Positions 1 to 7,925 are shown, counted from the stretch's first letter. The stretch is 64,000 bases of DNA from Pseudomonas sp. P5_109 (GCF_034009455.1 NZ_CP125380.1:5531501-5595500); one strand, 5' to 3'. Program-made: numbers and translations. Notes: generated by a model from the sequence alone, not told the origin.

Positions 1-111
1 CAGGTTCATCATGGCAGTAGCTTTCCTTATGGCAGTTTTCTGAAAGATTAATTTTACCGAGGGTGCCGAGCACTATGACACTGGCGTAAACCCACAACCA
101 GAGCCCGCCCC

Positions 112-714
112 ATGAAGCTGTATTACGCCCCCCAAGCATGCTCGCTCGCAGCGCATATCGTATTGCGCGAACTGGAACTGCCCTTCCAATTGATCCGCGT
201 CGACAACATCACCAAAACCACCGCCGACGGCGACGACTTTCTCGCCATCAACCCCAAGGGTTACGTCGCTGCCTTGCAACTGGAGAACGGCGAGCTGCTG
301 ACCGAAGGCCCGGCGATCCTGCAATACCTGGCGGATCTGCAGCCGCAAGCGAAACTGGCCGCAGCCCAGGGGACCTTCGAGCGGGTACGGTTGCAGGAGT
401 GTTTGAATTTCATTTCAACGGAGATTCATGGCGGGCTCGGGTGGCTGTTCAACAGCCGCTTCCCGGATGAAGTGAAAACGTTGATCAAGGAGAAGCTGTT
501 CAAGCGTTTTGCGGTGTTGAACCAGACGTTGGAGCGGCAGGATTTTTTGATGGTGGGCGGGTTCAGTGTTGCGGATGCGTACTTGTTTACGGTGTTGCGT
601 TGGGCGAGGTTGTTTGAGATTGATTTGAATGGGTGGCCGGCGTTGGCAGGGTTTCAAGCGAGGGTGGATCAGCGGCCGGCGGTGAAGGCGGCGTTGGCCG
701 CCGAATTGGCGTAA
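112..714 (+). CDS. Glutathione S-transferase family protein (beta-class-like)
   Basis: A 200-residue protein with GST architecture. The thioredoxin-like N-terminal half has Cys10 in the APQACS motif, the position of the active-site cysteine in beta-class bacterial GSTs, followed by the cis-proline stretch NPKGYVAAL and EGPAILQYLAD, where the glutathione gamma-Glu contact normally falls. The contact is usually a Ser and is Gly here. The C-terminal half is the helical domain with GGFSVADAYLFTVLRW, containing the conserved N-capping Asp. The family conjugates glutathione to electrophiles or reduces peroxides in the cytosol; the substrate cannot be read from sequence. The ATG at 112 aligns with the family start. 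It is monocistronic, followed by a REP pair. From about position 430 onward, codons shift toward G/T third positions (TTG, GTG, GCG), unlike the first half. Confidence 0.88.
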   Translation: MKLYYAPQACSLAAHIVLRELELPFQLIRVDNITKTTADGDDFLAINPKGYVAALQLENGELLTEGPAILQYLADLQPQAKLAAAQGTFERVRLQECLNFISTEIHGGLGWLFNSRFPDEVKTLIKEKLFKRFAVLNQTLERQDFLMVGGFSVADAYLFTVLRWARLFEIDLNGWPALAGFQARVDQRPAVKAALAAELA

Positions 715-726
715 GACTGAAGATTA

Positions 727-791
727 TTCGCGAGCAAGCCCGCTCCCACAGGACGGTAAAGAACTCATGTGGGAGCGGGCTTGCTCGCGAA
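727..791. repeat. REP pair, GCGGGC class
   Basis: Inverted arms ttcgcgagcaagcccgctcc and ggagcgggcttgctcgcgaa lie about 20 bases apart in the convergent gap between the GST and ProX-like genes. The order of arms is the reverse of most copies in the window. Confidence 0.9.
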
Positions 792-828
792 GACGGCAGT
801 TCAAGCACCACAGAAACGTCAGAAAGTA

Positions 829-1842
829 CTACAAGCTTGCACTCACCCTGGTAGCCACCTCCCCCGGCACCCAGCCCTTCCACACCTGCGGTTGCTCACG
901 CAAAAAGGCTTCGGCGACTTCCCGGGGTTTCTGGCGCTTTTCACTCATCTGGCCCAAGGTCTGGTTCAACAGATCAATCGGCAAATCGACCTTTTCAAAG
1001 AACGTCACCAGGTCAGGATATTGCGCCTTGAACGGTGCCGATACACCGATGGCCAGGCTCGCCGGCATCGAGCGCGTGCCCTTGGGGTTCGGGTTGTTGG
1101 CATCGGCCAGGGTTTTCCAGGCTTCGGCGTCGAACGGCGGCTCGTCGAGTTTCACCAGTTTGAACCGCCCCAGCAGCGGTGTCGGCGACCAGTAGTAGAA
1201 CAGCACCGGCTTGCCACGGCGAATCGACGACGCCACCTCGGCATCCAGCGCGGCACCGGAGCCGGTGCGGAAGTTGACGTAGCTGGCGGTCAGGTCATAG
1301 GCCTTGAGTTTCTGGCTGTTGACGATTTCCGAGGTCCAGCCGGTCGGGCTGTTGAGGAAGCGTCCGCGGCTCGGGTCTTCGGGGTCACGGAACACGTCCT
1401 TGTACTTCGCCAGATCGGCAACGGATTTCAACTCCGGGGCCAACGGCTTGATGCCGCGCTCCGGATCGCCCTTGATCACGTACTCCGGCACCCACCAGCC
1501 TTCGGTGGCGCCTTTGACCGTATCGCCGAGGCCAAACACCTTGCCCTCCGCCGCTGCCTTGACCCAGGCTGGGCTGCGTCCGGCCCACTCTTCACCGATG
1601 ACCTGGATATCGTTTTTCGCCAGCGCCGCTTCCAGGCTGACGGTGCTGCCCGGCAGCGTGTCGGTCGGGTAGCCGTAACCCTTCTCAACGATCAGGCGCA
1701 GGATTTCGGTGATCAAACTGCCGCTTTCCCAAGTGATGTCGCCGAAGTGAATGGGGGCGGCTTTTTCCGTGGCCGATGCCGGGTGGGACAACAGGCTCAG
1801 GGCCAGCAACGAACTGCCGAGCAGGGTTTTGATCGATCTCAT
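829..1842 (-). CDS. ABC transporter substrate-binding protein, ProX/OpuAC-like
   Basis: A 337-residue periplasmic binding protein of the glycine betaine/choline/proline-betaine type (OpuAC fold). The N-terminus MRSIKTLLGSSLLALSLL, with a basic start, a hydrophobic core and an ASA cleavage site, is a signal peptide; the mature protein begins near ATEKAAPIHFGD. ITWESGSLITEIL and the later GWTSEIVNSQKL segment are typical of the family. I chose the ATG at 1842 because it is preceded by AAGAGG and starts the signal peptide; an upstream in-frame start would bury it. The ATG overlaps the sigma gene's TGA (ATGA), so the two are probably translationally coupled. No ABC permease or ATPase is nearby, so it is an orphan component or serves a transporter encoded elsewhere. 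The ligand is unknown. Confidence 0.85.
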   Translation of the reverse strand: MRSIKTLLGSSLLALSLLSHPASATEKAAPIHFGDITWESGSLITEILRLIVEKGYGYPTDTLPGSTVSLEAALAKNDIQVIGEEWAGRSPAWVKAAAEGKVFGLGDTVKGATEGWWVPEYVIKGDPERGIKPLAPELKSVADLAKYKDVFRDPEDPSRGRFLNSPTGWTSEIVNSQKLKAYDLTASYVNFRTGSGAALDAEVASSIRRGKPVLFYYWSPTPLLGRFKLVKLDEPPFDAEAWKTLADANNPNPKGTRSMPASLAIGVSAPFKAQYPDLVTFFEKVDLPIDLLNQTLGQMSEKRQKPREVAEAFLREQPQVWKGWVPGEVATRVSASL

Positions 1843-2387
1843 GCGGACCTCTTGTTCTGGAGTGGACGGTTCAGGGATTGATTGGCGCTGTGCCGGTCGC
1901 ACAGGGCCTGGGAACGGGTCATGTAGTCGCTGACTGAACGCAGCGAGATGCCCAGCGCAGCGGCAATTTGCGCATAGGTCAGGCCGTCGATCCGCGACAG
2001 CAGGAAGGTCGAGCGGACTTTCCCGGGCAGGCGCTGAAGGCTGCGATCGACACGGGTCAGGATCTGGGACAACTGCGCCAGCTGCTCCGGCGAATCGGCG
2101 TGGATCGGCTCGGCCTGTTGCAGTTGCTGAAGATACCGGCGCTCCAGATCAGCTCGACGCCAGCGCTGATAGAGCAGGCGTTGGGCGATGGTGGTGAGCA
2201 AGGCACGGGGTTCGCGGATGGCCGTCAGCCCAGGGGCTTCGAGCAGTTGCACGAAGGTTTCGCAGGCAATGTCTTCGACACCGGCGGCATCGTTCAAGGA
2301 CTGGCGCAGGCGCGTGCAGAGCCAGTGGTAGTGGGCGCGGAACAGTCCGTCCACGTGTTTGCGATGAAGAATATCGGCGCCGGACAT
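1839..2387 (-). CDS. FecI-type ECF sigma factor, orphan
   Basis: A 182-residue sigma-70 factor with only regions 2 and 4. Region 2 holds VEDIACETFVQLLE and the FecI-like REPRALLTTIAQRLLYQRWR; region 4 holds LPGKVRSTFLLSRIDGLTYAQIAAALGISLRSV, a clear helix-turn-helix. FecI-type factors are normally followed by a FecR anti-sigma factor and a TonB receptor. Here the next gene is a periplasmic binding protein overlapping by four bases. The C-terminal tail after the HTH is Asn/Ser/Arg-rich. Upstream (about 2450-2520) is AT-rich and could hold the promoter, but I see no clear Fur box. The function is inferred from family; the target promoters are unknown. Confidence 0.87.
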   Translation of the reverse strand: MSGADILHRKHVDGLFRAHYHWLCTRLRQSLNDAAGVEDIACETFVQLLEAPGLTAIREPRALLTTIAQRLLYQRWRRADLERRYLQQLQQAEPIHADSPEQLAQLSQILTRVDRSLQRLPGKVRSTFLLSRIDGLTYAQIAAALGISLRSVSDYMTRSQALCDRHSANQSLNRPLQNKRSA

Positions 2388-2514
2388 AGGGGCTCCTGGG
2401 TTAGGGGTCGCTGAATGTCCGGTGGTCCGGTGAGGCGGATCCTAGCAAGGAGCCTTATTCATTAATAATACTTAAAACTTATTTTTATATTCCAATTGGA
2501 TAGTTTAGCTATAC

Positions 2515-2540
2515 CTGTAGGAGCGGGCTTGCCCGCGAAA
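2515..2540. repeat. Single REP arm
   Basis: A lone arm tgtaggagcgggcttgcccg between the sigma gene's upstream region and the PhnD-like gene. I see no inverted partner within 100 bases, so it is an unpaired or decayed copy. Confidence 0.75.
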
Positions 2541-2569
2541 AATGGACCTGTCGACCCAACATTTGCGCC

Positions 2570-3361
2570 CTATCGCAAATGCCCATACCCCAACACCTCG
2601 GCTTCACGCTGATAATCGAGCACCACCTGATAGTCGCTTTCGCTAGCCGGCAGCACCTCTGGCAGACCGAGGGTTTCGGCGACGTCAGGCAATTCGCGCA
2701 ACGCCTGATTCATCACCTGCAATAGCGCTTCAGCCTGCTGATCGCTGACGGTGGCTGCCGTGATGTAAGGCAAGGTCGGGCTCAAGGCACTGCGCTCAAT
2801 CACCCGCAAACCAGCCACTTCCTCTGCGACGTGGCGCGCCAGATAGGCAAAGGTCACGCTGTCGATGGCCGCCAGATCGGTAAGGCGTTGGCGCAACCAA
2901 CGCAGGCTTTCGCGATGACTGCCGCTGATGCCGACCTCAGCAAAAAATCGCCCGTCACGCTGCAACGACGCCAACCGGTGGCGCAGCAAATTCATGCCGC
3001 TGTTGGAGTCCTCGCCATTGATCACGCCCCGGCTGCCTCGAAAATCCGCCAGGGTTCGGCGCGAATCGTCGGTCCGTCCCAGAATCAGGCTGCAATGATT
3101 GCCGCCACTGCTGTCCGGCAGCTCATACCGAGGGCGCCCCAGTACCCGGACCTTGCCGCGCAATGCCGTCATCAGCGGATAACCGCAGGTTTGTGTGAGC
3201 AGCAAGTGCGGCGACAGCCACTGGTCCGGCAGTGACAGGCCTGCGGCATCACGGCGGGTTTCGCCCAGATGTTCGAGGATTCGCGCCAGCCAACGTTCGT
3301 TGGCCTGGTGAATCAGCTCGGGGGCGACGTACATCTGTAGTTCGGCGATGTGTTGGGTCAT
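2570..3361 (-). CDS. PhnD-like periplasmic-binding-fold protein without signal peptide
   Basis: A 263-residue protein resembling the PhnD family of phosphate/phosphite/phosphonate-binding proteins. It has the LxxQTCGYPLMT segment near residue 60, GRTDDSRRTLADFRGSRGVINGEDSNSG in the middle and DSVTFAYLARH in the second lobe. The start at 3361 is the first methionine downstream of a REP arm; longer in-frame readings translate REP sequence and were rejected. The N-terminus MTQHIAELQMYVAPELIHQA is not a signal peptide, so the protein is probably cytosolic or exported another way. No permease or ATPase lies nearby. Possible roles are an orphan sensor domain or a scavenging protein. The family call is firm, the function open. 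Confidence 0.75.
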   Translation of the reverse strand: MTQHIAELQMYVAPELIHQANERWLARILEHLGETRRDAAGLSLPDQWLSPHLLLTQTCGYPLMTALRGKVRVLGRPRYELPDSSGGNHCSLILGRTDDSRRTLADFRGSRGVINGEDSNSGMNLLRHRLASLQRDGRFFAEVGISGSHRESLRWLRQRLTDLAAIDSVTFAYLARHVAEEVAGLRVIERSALSPTLPYITAATVSDQQAEALLQVMNQALRELPDVAETLGLPEVLPASESDYQVVLDYQREAEVLGYGHLR

Positions 3362-3389
3362 AAAAATGTTCCAAAGCAGCGTAGATCCA

Positions 3390-3480
3390 ATGTGGGAGCG
3401 GGCTTGCTCGCGAATGCGGTGTGTGATCCTAGGTTGATGCTGGCAGAGACGACGCCTTCGCGAGCAAGCCCGCTCCCACA
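3390..3480. repeat. REPIN (two inverted GCGGGC-class arms)
   Basis: tgtgggagcgggcttgctcg at the left and the inverted arm ending in gctcccaca at the right, about 45 bases apart, between the PhnD-like gene and the desaturase gene, both read leftward. Confidence 0.92.
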
Positions 3481-3500
3481 GGGATTGTTTTGTTAGCAAA

Positions 3501-4442
3501 TCAGTGAAACGGATGCCTCGGGCTGTCGATGGCTTTGACGCCATGTTCACGCCACAACTGTCCATAACCCTGCACCAAAAACCCGCCACTGCGCGCCAGC
3601 CATTGCTCGCGGCGGGCCCGGTAAGCGCGGGGCAAGTCGTACCAGGGCAAGCCCGGCAACTCGTGATGCACCAGGTGGAAATTGAGGTTCAGGAACAGCC
3701 AGCGCCACGGCCAGGCGGCTTCATTGAGCACGGTTCGTTGCTCCGGCGCGGCATGGGGTCGATGTTCATAGTAGGAGCGGATCATGGCGATCGACAGCGC
3801 TGGCACGCTGATCAAAAACAGGTAATGCCAGACTGCAAACACGCTGAAGTGCGCGATGAACAGCAGCATCAACAGCGTCAGCGAACCGTGGCTCAGCCAC
3901 ATCAGCCAGGCCTGGCGATTACCTGCTTTCAATCGTTGCAACTCTTCACCGGCCAGCGCCAGCAAGGCCAGCGGTGCACCCAGGGCAAAGCGGCCGAGCA
4001 CGGTCTTGTTCAGCCAGTGCAGGCTGCGCACCCACAGTGAACTGCCCTGCCATTGCCCGGCGCTCAGATAGCGGCTCTCCGGATCGCGACCGGGGACAGT
4101 CAGGTCTTCGTCACGGTGATGCAGCAAATGGCTATCGCGATACAGGGTGTACGGATACCAGACGGCAAACGGCGCGTAACCAAGGATCTTGTTCAGGGTT
4201 GTCCGGCGCGTGGGATGACCGTGCAGCAGTTCGTGTTGCACGGACAACCACAGCACCAGCAATGGAATCAGCAACAGCGTGCTCCACCACAAACCTAGCC
4301 GATGGCTGCTCAACACGATGCCAAACCAGCCGCCATACACACCGATCAACAGCAACCAGGTCGGCCATTCGGTACGGGCGGTGAAGCGTCGGCGCAGGGT
4401 TTCGATTTCTTCTTGGTGGGCGCTATCGAAATAAAGGGGCAT
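3501..4442 (-). CDS. Fatty acid desaturase family membrane protein
   Basis: A 313-residue integral membrane protein with the three histidine clusters of the fatty acid desaturase/hydroxylase superfamily: HELLHGH (residues 70-76), HLLHH (105-109) and HLVHH (256-260). These bind the di-iron centre that inserts a double bond or hydroxyl using oxygen. Hydrophobic segments near residues 29-47, 52-69, 155-165 and 187-220 fit four membrane passes with the histidines facing the cytosol. Short desaturases of this size in Pseudomonas are mostly uncharacterised; beta-carotene-type or fatty acyl substrates are both possible. The ATG at 4442 opens a normal N-terminus (MPLYFDSAHQEE). It is flanked by a REPIN downstream and a hairpin upstream. 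Confidence 0.85.
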   Translation of the reverse strand: MPLYFDSAHQEEIETLRRRFTARTEWPTWLLLIGVYGGWFGIVLSSHRLGLWWSTLLLIPLLVLWLSVQHELLHGHPTRRTTLNKILGYAPFAVWYPYTLYRDSHLLHHRDEDLTVPGRDPESRYLSAGQWQGSSLWVRSLHWLNKTVLGRFALGAPLALLALAGEELQRLKAGNRQAWLMWLSHGSLTLLMLLFIAHFSVFAVWHYLFLISVPALSIAMIRSYYEHRPHAAPEQRTVLNEAAWPWRWLFLNLNFHLVHHELPGLPWYDLPRAYRARREQWLARSGGFLVQGYGQLWREHGVKAIDSPRHPFH

Positions 4443-4515
4443 GGCGTTGCTCAGATTGGGACCAGTCCCCTTCTGTGCAATGGCCTTGGGAAATCCTGCA
4501 GATTATTTTCGGGAG

Positions 4516-4544
4516 GATCGCTCCCATGTTGCATGGGAGCGATC
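4516..4544. terminator. Perfect 13-bp hairpin
   Basis: GATCGCTCCCATG and CATGGGAGCGATC are perfect inverted repeats around a TTG loop. The hairpin starts 13 bases past the stop of the small ORF at 4558-4668 and lies ahead of the desaturase gene. There is no clear T-run, so it is a probable terminator or mRNA-stabilising hairpin rather than a textbook one. Confidence 0.6.
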
Positions 4545-4557
4545 AATCAACGCGGGA

Positions 4558-4668
4558 TCAGTGACCGAACACACCAACCTTCTTGGCCTTCTTGTCCGCG
4601 CGTTTTTCAATGGCGGTTTTCACCGGTTTTTTTTTCGCCGATTTCTTTGAATCCATACCTTTGGACAT
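4558..4668 (-). CDS. Small lysine-rich protein, 36 residues
   Basis: An ORF of 36 codons encoding MSKGMDSKKSAKKKPVKTAI followed by a lysine/arginine-rich stretch and ending VGVFGH. About a third of residues are Lys or Arg and there is no hydrophobic segment, so a nucleic-acid- or ribosome-binding role is conceivable but unproven. Support for it being real: GGAG eight bases before the ATG, a proper stop, and a strong hairpin starting 13 bases past the stop. I do not recognise a named family. Its upstream region is shared divergently with the GNAT gene. Confidence 0.65.
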   Translation of the reverse strand: MSKGMDSKKSAKKKPVKTAIEKRADKKAKKVGVFGH

Positions 4669-4733
4669 GATGCGTACTCCACTCGAGGGGATGTGAGATC
4701 AGGTATACACCTATCCCGCAGCGCGTGTTCTTT

Positions 4734-4739
4734 TATAAT
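4734..4739 (+). promoter_or_regulatory. Candidate -10 box for the GNAT gene
   Basis: A perfect TATAAT hexamer 31 bases before the ATG at 4771. The -35 region (about 4711-4716) is a poor match, so only the -10 is supported. Confidence 0.4.
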
Positions 4740-4770
4740 CGCCCGTTTTGCACACCGACAGCCCAAGACC

Positions 4771-5184
4771 ATGTCCGACACCCGATACGCCCTGCTCGAC
4801 GAGCCGTTATGGCCCTTGATGAACAAGTTCTACCGCGCTCACCAATCATCGATGAAAGCCGTGCGCGACGCGCAGTTGTGGGTGGCCCGGCGTGACCGGA
4901 TTGTTGCCGCGCTGTGTTTGCGTCCGGTCTCCGGCGGGCATTGGCTGACCGGGTTGTTTGTCGATCCCGAGTGTCGCGAACAAGGGATTGCCGCCGGGTT
5001 GATTGCGGCCGCGGTGAAGGATTGCGAACAGCCGGTGTGGTTGTTCTGTCATCCGGACTTGCGCGGGTTTTATGAGCGTCGCGGGTTTACGGTCGATCCG
5101 CCGATGCCTTACGCGATGGTTGAACGCTTGAGTCGATATGCGCGCAGCAAGCCGATGATTGCGATGGGGTTGGAGCCGAAGTAA
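4771..5184 (+). CDS. GNAT family N-acetyltransferase
   Basis: A 137-residue acetyltransferase. The acetyl-CoA-binding motif A is GLFVDPECREQGIAAGLIAAAV, matching the R/Q-x-x-G-x-A/G signature, and the C-terminal strand is LRGFYERRGFTVD, typical of the GNAT fold. Members move an acetyl group from acetyl-CoA to an amine on a small molecule or protein; the acceptor is unknown. I chose the ATG at 4771 (MSDTRYALLDEPLW); the longer reading from 4693 would run through the promoter. It is monocistronic, divergent from the small basic ORF, and ends at a REPIN. Confidence 0.82.
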   Translation: MSDTRYALLDEPLWPLMNKFYRAHQSSMKAVRDAQLWVARRDRIVAALCLRPVSGGHWLTGLFVDPECREQGIAAGLIAAAVKDCEQPVWLFCHPDLRGFYERRGFTVDPPMPYAMVERLSRYARSKPMIAMGLEPK

Positions 5185-5197
5185 CCGGGATCAAACA

Positions 5198-5287
5198 TGT
5201 GGGAGCGGGCTTGCTCGCGAGGACGGTGTATCAGTCGCCAGCAATATTGACTGACCGGGCCTCTTCGCGAGCAAGCCCGCTCCCACA
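5198..5287. repeat. REPIN (GCGGGC class)
   Basis: Two well-conserved inverted arms in the convergent gap between the GNAT gene and def. Confidence 0.92.
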
Positions 5288-5301
5288 GCTTTAGCGGCGA
5301 T

Positions 5302-5841
5302 TTAATCGTCCGCGTTGGGGTCCAGGTCCGGGAACATCACCTCGGTGAAGCCAAACTTGCTGAAGTCGGTGATGCGCGACGGGTACAGGCGGCCGATCAG
5401 GTGATCACACTCATGCTGCACCACCCGTGCGTGGAACCCCGAGGCAATGCGTACGATGGGATCACCCTTGGGGTCGACGCCTTCGTAGCGAATCTGCTGG
5501 TAACGCTGCACCGCGCCGCGCAGGCCGGGTACGGACAAACAGCCTTCAAAACCCTCTTCCAGGGTCGGGCTCAACGGTGTGATCAACGGATTGATCAGGA
5601 TCGTCTGCGGTACGGCTTCGGCATCCGGATAACGCTCGCTGTGCTCGAAACCGAAGATCACCAGTTGCAGGTCGACGCCGATCTGCGGTGCAGCCAGGCC
5701 AACGCCCCCCACACTTTCCATGGTCTGGAACATGTCATCGATCAGTTGCCACAGTTCGGGGCTGTCGAACATTTCGGCCGGCACCGGCGGGGCAATGCGC
5801 AGCAGGCGCTCATCGCCCATTTTCAGAATTTCACGAATCAT
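5302..5841 (-). CDS. def: Peptide deformylase
   Basis: A 179-residue metalloenzyme that removes the formyl group from the N-terminal Met of new proteins at the ribosome. All three signature motifs are present: [10 protein letters not shown] (46-55), EGCLSVPG (99-106, metal-ligand Cys) and HECDH (143-147, two His ligands plus the catalytic Glu). This is not the usual fmt-linked copy, since no fmt or rsmB is nearby, so it is probably a second deformylase paralogue. It begins two bases after the yihY stop, which suggests an operon with that membrane protein. A REPIN follows the stop. Confidence 0.95.
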   Translation of the reverse strand: MIREILKMGDERLLRIAPPVPAEMFDSPELWQLIDDMFQTMESVGGVGLAAPQIGVDLQLVIFGFEHSERYPDAEAVPQTILINPLITPLSPTLEEGFEGCLSVPGLRGAVQRYQQIRYEGVDPKGDPIVRIASGFHARVVQHECDHLIGRLYPSRITDFSKFGFTEVMFPDLDPNADD

Positions 5842-5843
5842 GA

Positions 5844-6803
5844 TCAGGTTTCATCAATGGTTGGTTTGGGTTGTGAATGATCACGGCCCAGTCCCGAAAC
5901 GTGGTGTTTTTCCTCATGGACGGGACCATGCTCGCCGGCAACTTTTTCGCCCGGGTCCTTGCCCTCTCGCGACATGTGTTCGATCACCGCGTTCATCTCC
6001 GCGCCCAGCAGCAGCACCGCGGCGGAAATGTAGAAGTACAGCAACAGCACGATGATCGCACCGATACTGCCATACATGGCGTTGTAGTTGGCGAACTCCT
6101 TGACGTACAGACCGAAGCCCAGGGAGGCAATGATCCACACCACCACCGCCAGCACCGAACCGGGGGTAATGAAGCGAAACTCCTGTTTGACGTCGGGCAT
6201 GACGTAGTAGATCAACGCCACCGCGACCATCAACAGAATCACGATCACCGGCCAGCGCACGATGGTCCATAAGGTGACGATGAAATCCTCAAGCCCGACC
6301 TGCGAGGCGATCCAGCCCATCACTTGCGGACCGAGCACCATCAGCGCCGCCGCAATCAGCAGCATGCCGGCAATGCCGACGGTGTAGATAATCGACAACG
6401 GAAAGCGTTTCCACAGCGGGCGCCCTTCAACCACGTCGTAGGCCGCGTTCATCGCGCTCATCATCAGCCGCACACCCGCCGAGGCGGTGTACAGCGCAAT
6501 CACGATACCCACCGAGAGCAAGCCACCCTTGGACTGCTGCAACTGGTCGATCACCGGGTTGACCTGCTCCAACGCCTGGGGCGGCAATACGAGTTCCGAT
6601 TGCAGGCGCAGCCAGGAGAAGAAATCCGGCAGGTGCAGGAAGCCGATCAGGGCAATCAGGAACAGAATGAAAGGAAACAGCGAAAACAGCATTTGATAGG
6701 CCAGCGCCGAGGCATAGGTCGACATCTCGTCGTCGATGAACTCGGTGACCGTGCGCATCATCACACGGTGCAGGGGCAAGCCTCTCATGTCCGGAAAAAT
6801 CAT
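5844..6803 (-). CDS. YihY/BrkB family inner-membrane protein
   Basis: A 319-residue polytopic membrane protein of the YihY/UPF0761 (formerly misnamed RNase BN) family. It has about six hydrophobic segments, among them [20 protein letters not shown] near residue 35 and [20 protein letters not shown] near 255, the latter being the hallmark YGSLGAIIxLLLWxY region. Three in-frame ATGs lie close together; I chose the one at 6803 because GGAG sits six bases before it (an ATG at 6824 has no ribosome site). The hydrophilic C-terminal tail (Glu/His/Lys-rich) is cytosolic. It is the first gene of a probable yihY-def unit. The molecular function of the family is not settled. Confidence 0.88.
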   Translation of the reverse strand: MIFPDMRGLPLHRVMMRTVTEFIDDEMSTYASALAYQMLFSLFPFILFLIALIGFLHLPDFFSWLRLQSELVLPPQALEQVNPVIDQLQQSKGGLLSVGIVIALYTASAGVRLMMSAMNAAYDVVEGRPLWKRFPLSIIYTVGIAGMLLIAAALMVLGPQVMGWIASQVGLEDFIVTLWTIVRWPVIVILLMVAVALIYYVMPDVKQEFRFITPGSVLAVVVWIIASLGFGLYVKEFANYNAMYGSIGAIIVLLLYFYISAAVLLLGAEMNAVIEHMSREGKDPGEKVAGEHGPVHEEKHHVSGLGRDHSQPKPTIDET

Positions 6804-6930
6804 TCGCGTCTCCATTCGCCGCATACGGATTTGGGTTGAAGTCGTGGCGACTCAGGGGCCGTTTTCTTTCATCAAGGTAGCCCAGTTGGCGACTTTGAAA
6901 CAATTTCAATGCGCAAGTTCAGGCTGACAC

Positions 6931-6955
6931 AAAAACGGCCATCTGAAGATGGCCG
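6931..6955 (-). terminator. Rho-independent terminator of the csbD gene
   Basis: Stem CGGCCATC/GATGGCCG with loop TGAA; on the minus strand the stem is followed by five T. It lies 25 bases past the csbD-like stop. Confidence 0.85.
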
Positions 6956-6980
6956 CTTGCTGTTTTCATTAAAGGCCGGA

Positions 6981-7172
6981 TCACGCCTTGTCGATACCTT
7001 TCTTGAGCGCATCCTTGGCCTTGCCGACCGCTTGCTGGGCCTCGCCTTTGCGTTCCTGCATCACGCCTTCGGCACGCAGTTTATCGTTGCCGGTGGCTTT
7101 GCCGACGCCCTGTTTGACGTTGCCGGCGGCTTCATTGGCCATGCCTTTGACTTTATCGCTTGTGCTGCCCAT
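6981..7172 (-). CDS. CsbD-like stress protein
   Basis: A 63-residue hydrophilic protein of the CsbD family. [20 protein letters not shown] and the [20 protein letters not shown] segment are the usual CsbD repeats that form a small four-helix structure. In other bacteria such genes respond to general stress or entry to stationary phase; no biochemical role is established. It has its own terminator and faces away from the next gene, so it is monocistronic. Confidence 0.9.
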   Translation of the reverse strand: MGSTSDKVKGMANEAAGNVKQGVGKATGNDKLRAEGVMQERKGEAQQAVGKAKDALKKGIDKA

Positions 7173-7374
7173 GGTGATTCTCCGGTGAACATTTCAATGG
7201 GAAGAAAAGTCGTTACACAAGGTTGACCGGGGGCTTTTGCAGGGAGTTTCATTTATTTTCACCGCGACATTTCATCGCTCAGTGCAGGTTGCGCTTTATG
7301 TTTGCGGGCCAACCCCTGAGAATGCGCAACACATTCAGGCCATGGCGCTGAAGATCCAATCCCGTAGGAATGTT

Positions 7375-7752
7375 ATGAAACTCGATAAAAAGCAGGCCAT
7401 TGCCCGCAGAAACCAGGAACTCGGCGGTGCTGTGCTTGGCGTCAACAACTGCCACTTCGCCGAACTGAACCGCAACCGCAACATCTGGTGGTTCGACCTC
7501 CCGGTGACGCGCCTGGCCATCGGTCAGTACGAGTGGATTCACCTGCTGATGCACTCGCCGGCCACCGACGAGTTGCTGCACCTGAAAGTGCCGACCGTGT
7601 TCCTGCGCGAGAAGCTCGAAGGCCTGGTGGTGCGCAATGAAGGCAAGCGCAAGGCGGCATTGAGCCTGGAACTGAGCGCTGACAAGGACTCCTTCCTGCA
7701 GGACATGCGCCCGGCGGGCACCAACGTCAACTTCGCGCCGTTTCGCTTGTAA
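7375..7752 (+). CDS. Conserved hypothetical protein beside fadD1
   Basis: A 125-residue soluble protein (MKLDKKQAIARRNQELGGAV) of unknown function. It is rich in aromatic and charged residues, with NRNRNIWWFDLPVTRL near residue 35, and has no signal peptide, membrane segment or motif I recognise. I chose the ATG at 7375 because TAGGAA lies just upstream; a longer in-frame reading starts far into the csbD promoter region. From memory, P. aeruginosa has an uncharacterised gene in the same place next to fadD1 (PA3298-PA3299), so the position is likely conserved. Confidence 0.78.
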   Translation: MKLDKKQAIARRNQELGGAVLGVNNCHFAELNRNRNIWWFDLPVTRLAIGQYEWIHLLMHSPATDELLHLKVPTVFLREKLEGLVVRNEGKRKAALSLELSADKDSFLQDMRPAGTNVNFAPFRL

Positions 7753-7764
7753 TACACAGAACCC

Positions 7765-7900
7765 TTGTGGCGAGGGGGCTTGCCTCCGTTGGGCTGCGAA
7801 GCGGCCCCAAAACCTGCAACCGAGATTTGTCAGACACACCGCGCTCATCTGATTTGCGACGGCTACGCCGCCGAACGGGGGCAAGCCCCCTCGCCACAAA
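7765..7900. repeat. Long inverted repeat, GGCGAGGGGGC class
   Basis: Outer arms gtggcgagggggcttgcc and ggcaagccccctcgccac, with inner imperfect pairing around ctgcgaagcgg and ggctacgccgcc. This class differs from the GCGGGC REPs and recurs only at 20890-21023 in the window. It lies in the convergent gap before fadD1. Confidence 0.85.
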
Positions 7901-7925
7901 AGCCCCTTCGCCAAAAGTCTGCACC

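Noticed and set aside
769..1881. A 370-codon plus-strand ORF opposite the ProX-like gene
   Set aside because: It is the antisense shadow of a gene with a clear family and signal peptide, starts in a REP arm, and shows low-complexity Arg/Gln/His composition typical of GC-rich shadows.
3362..3589. An N-terminal extension of the PhnD-like ORF
   Set aside because: The extra residues translate REP repeats ([16 protein letters not shown]), seen in the same form before many unrelated genes.
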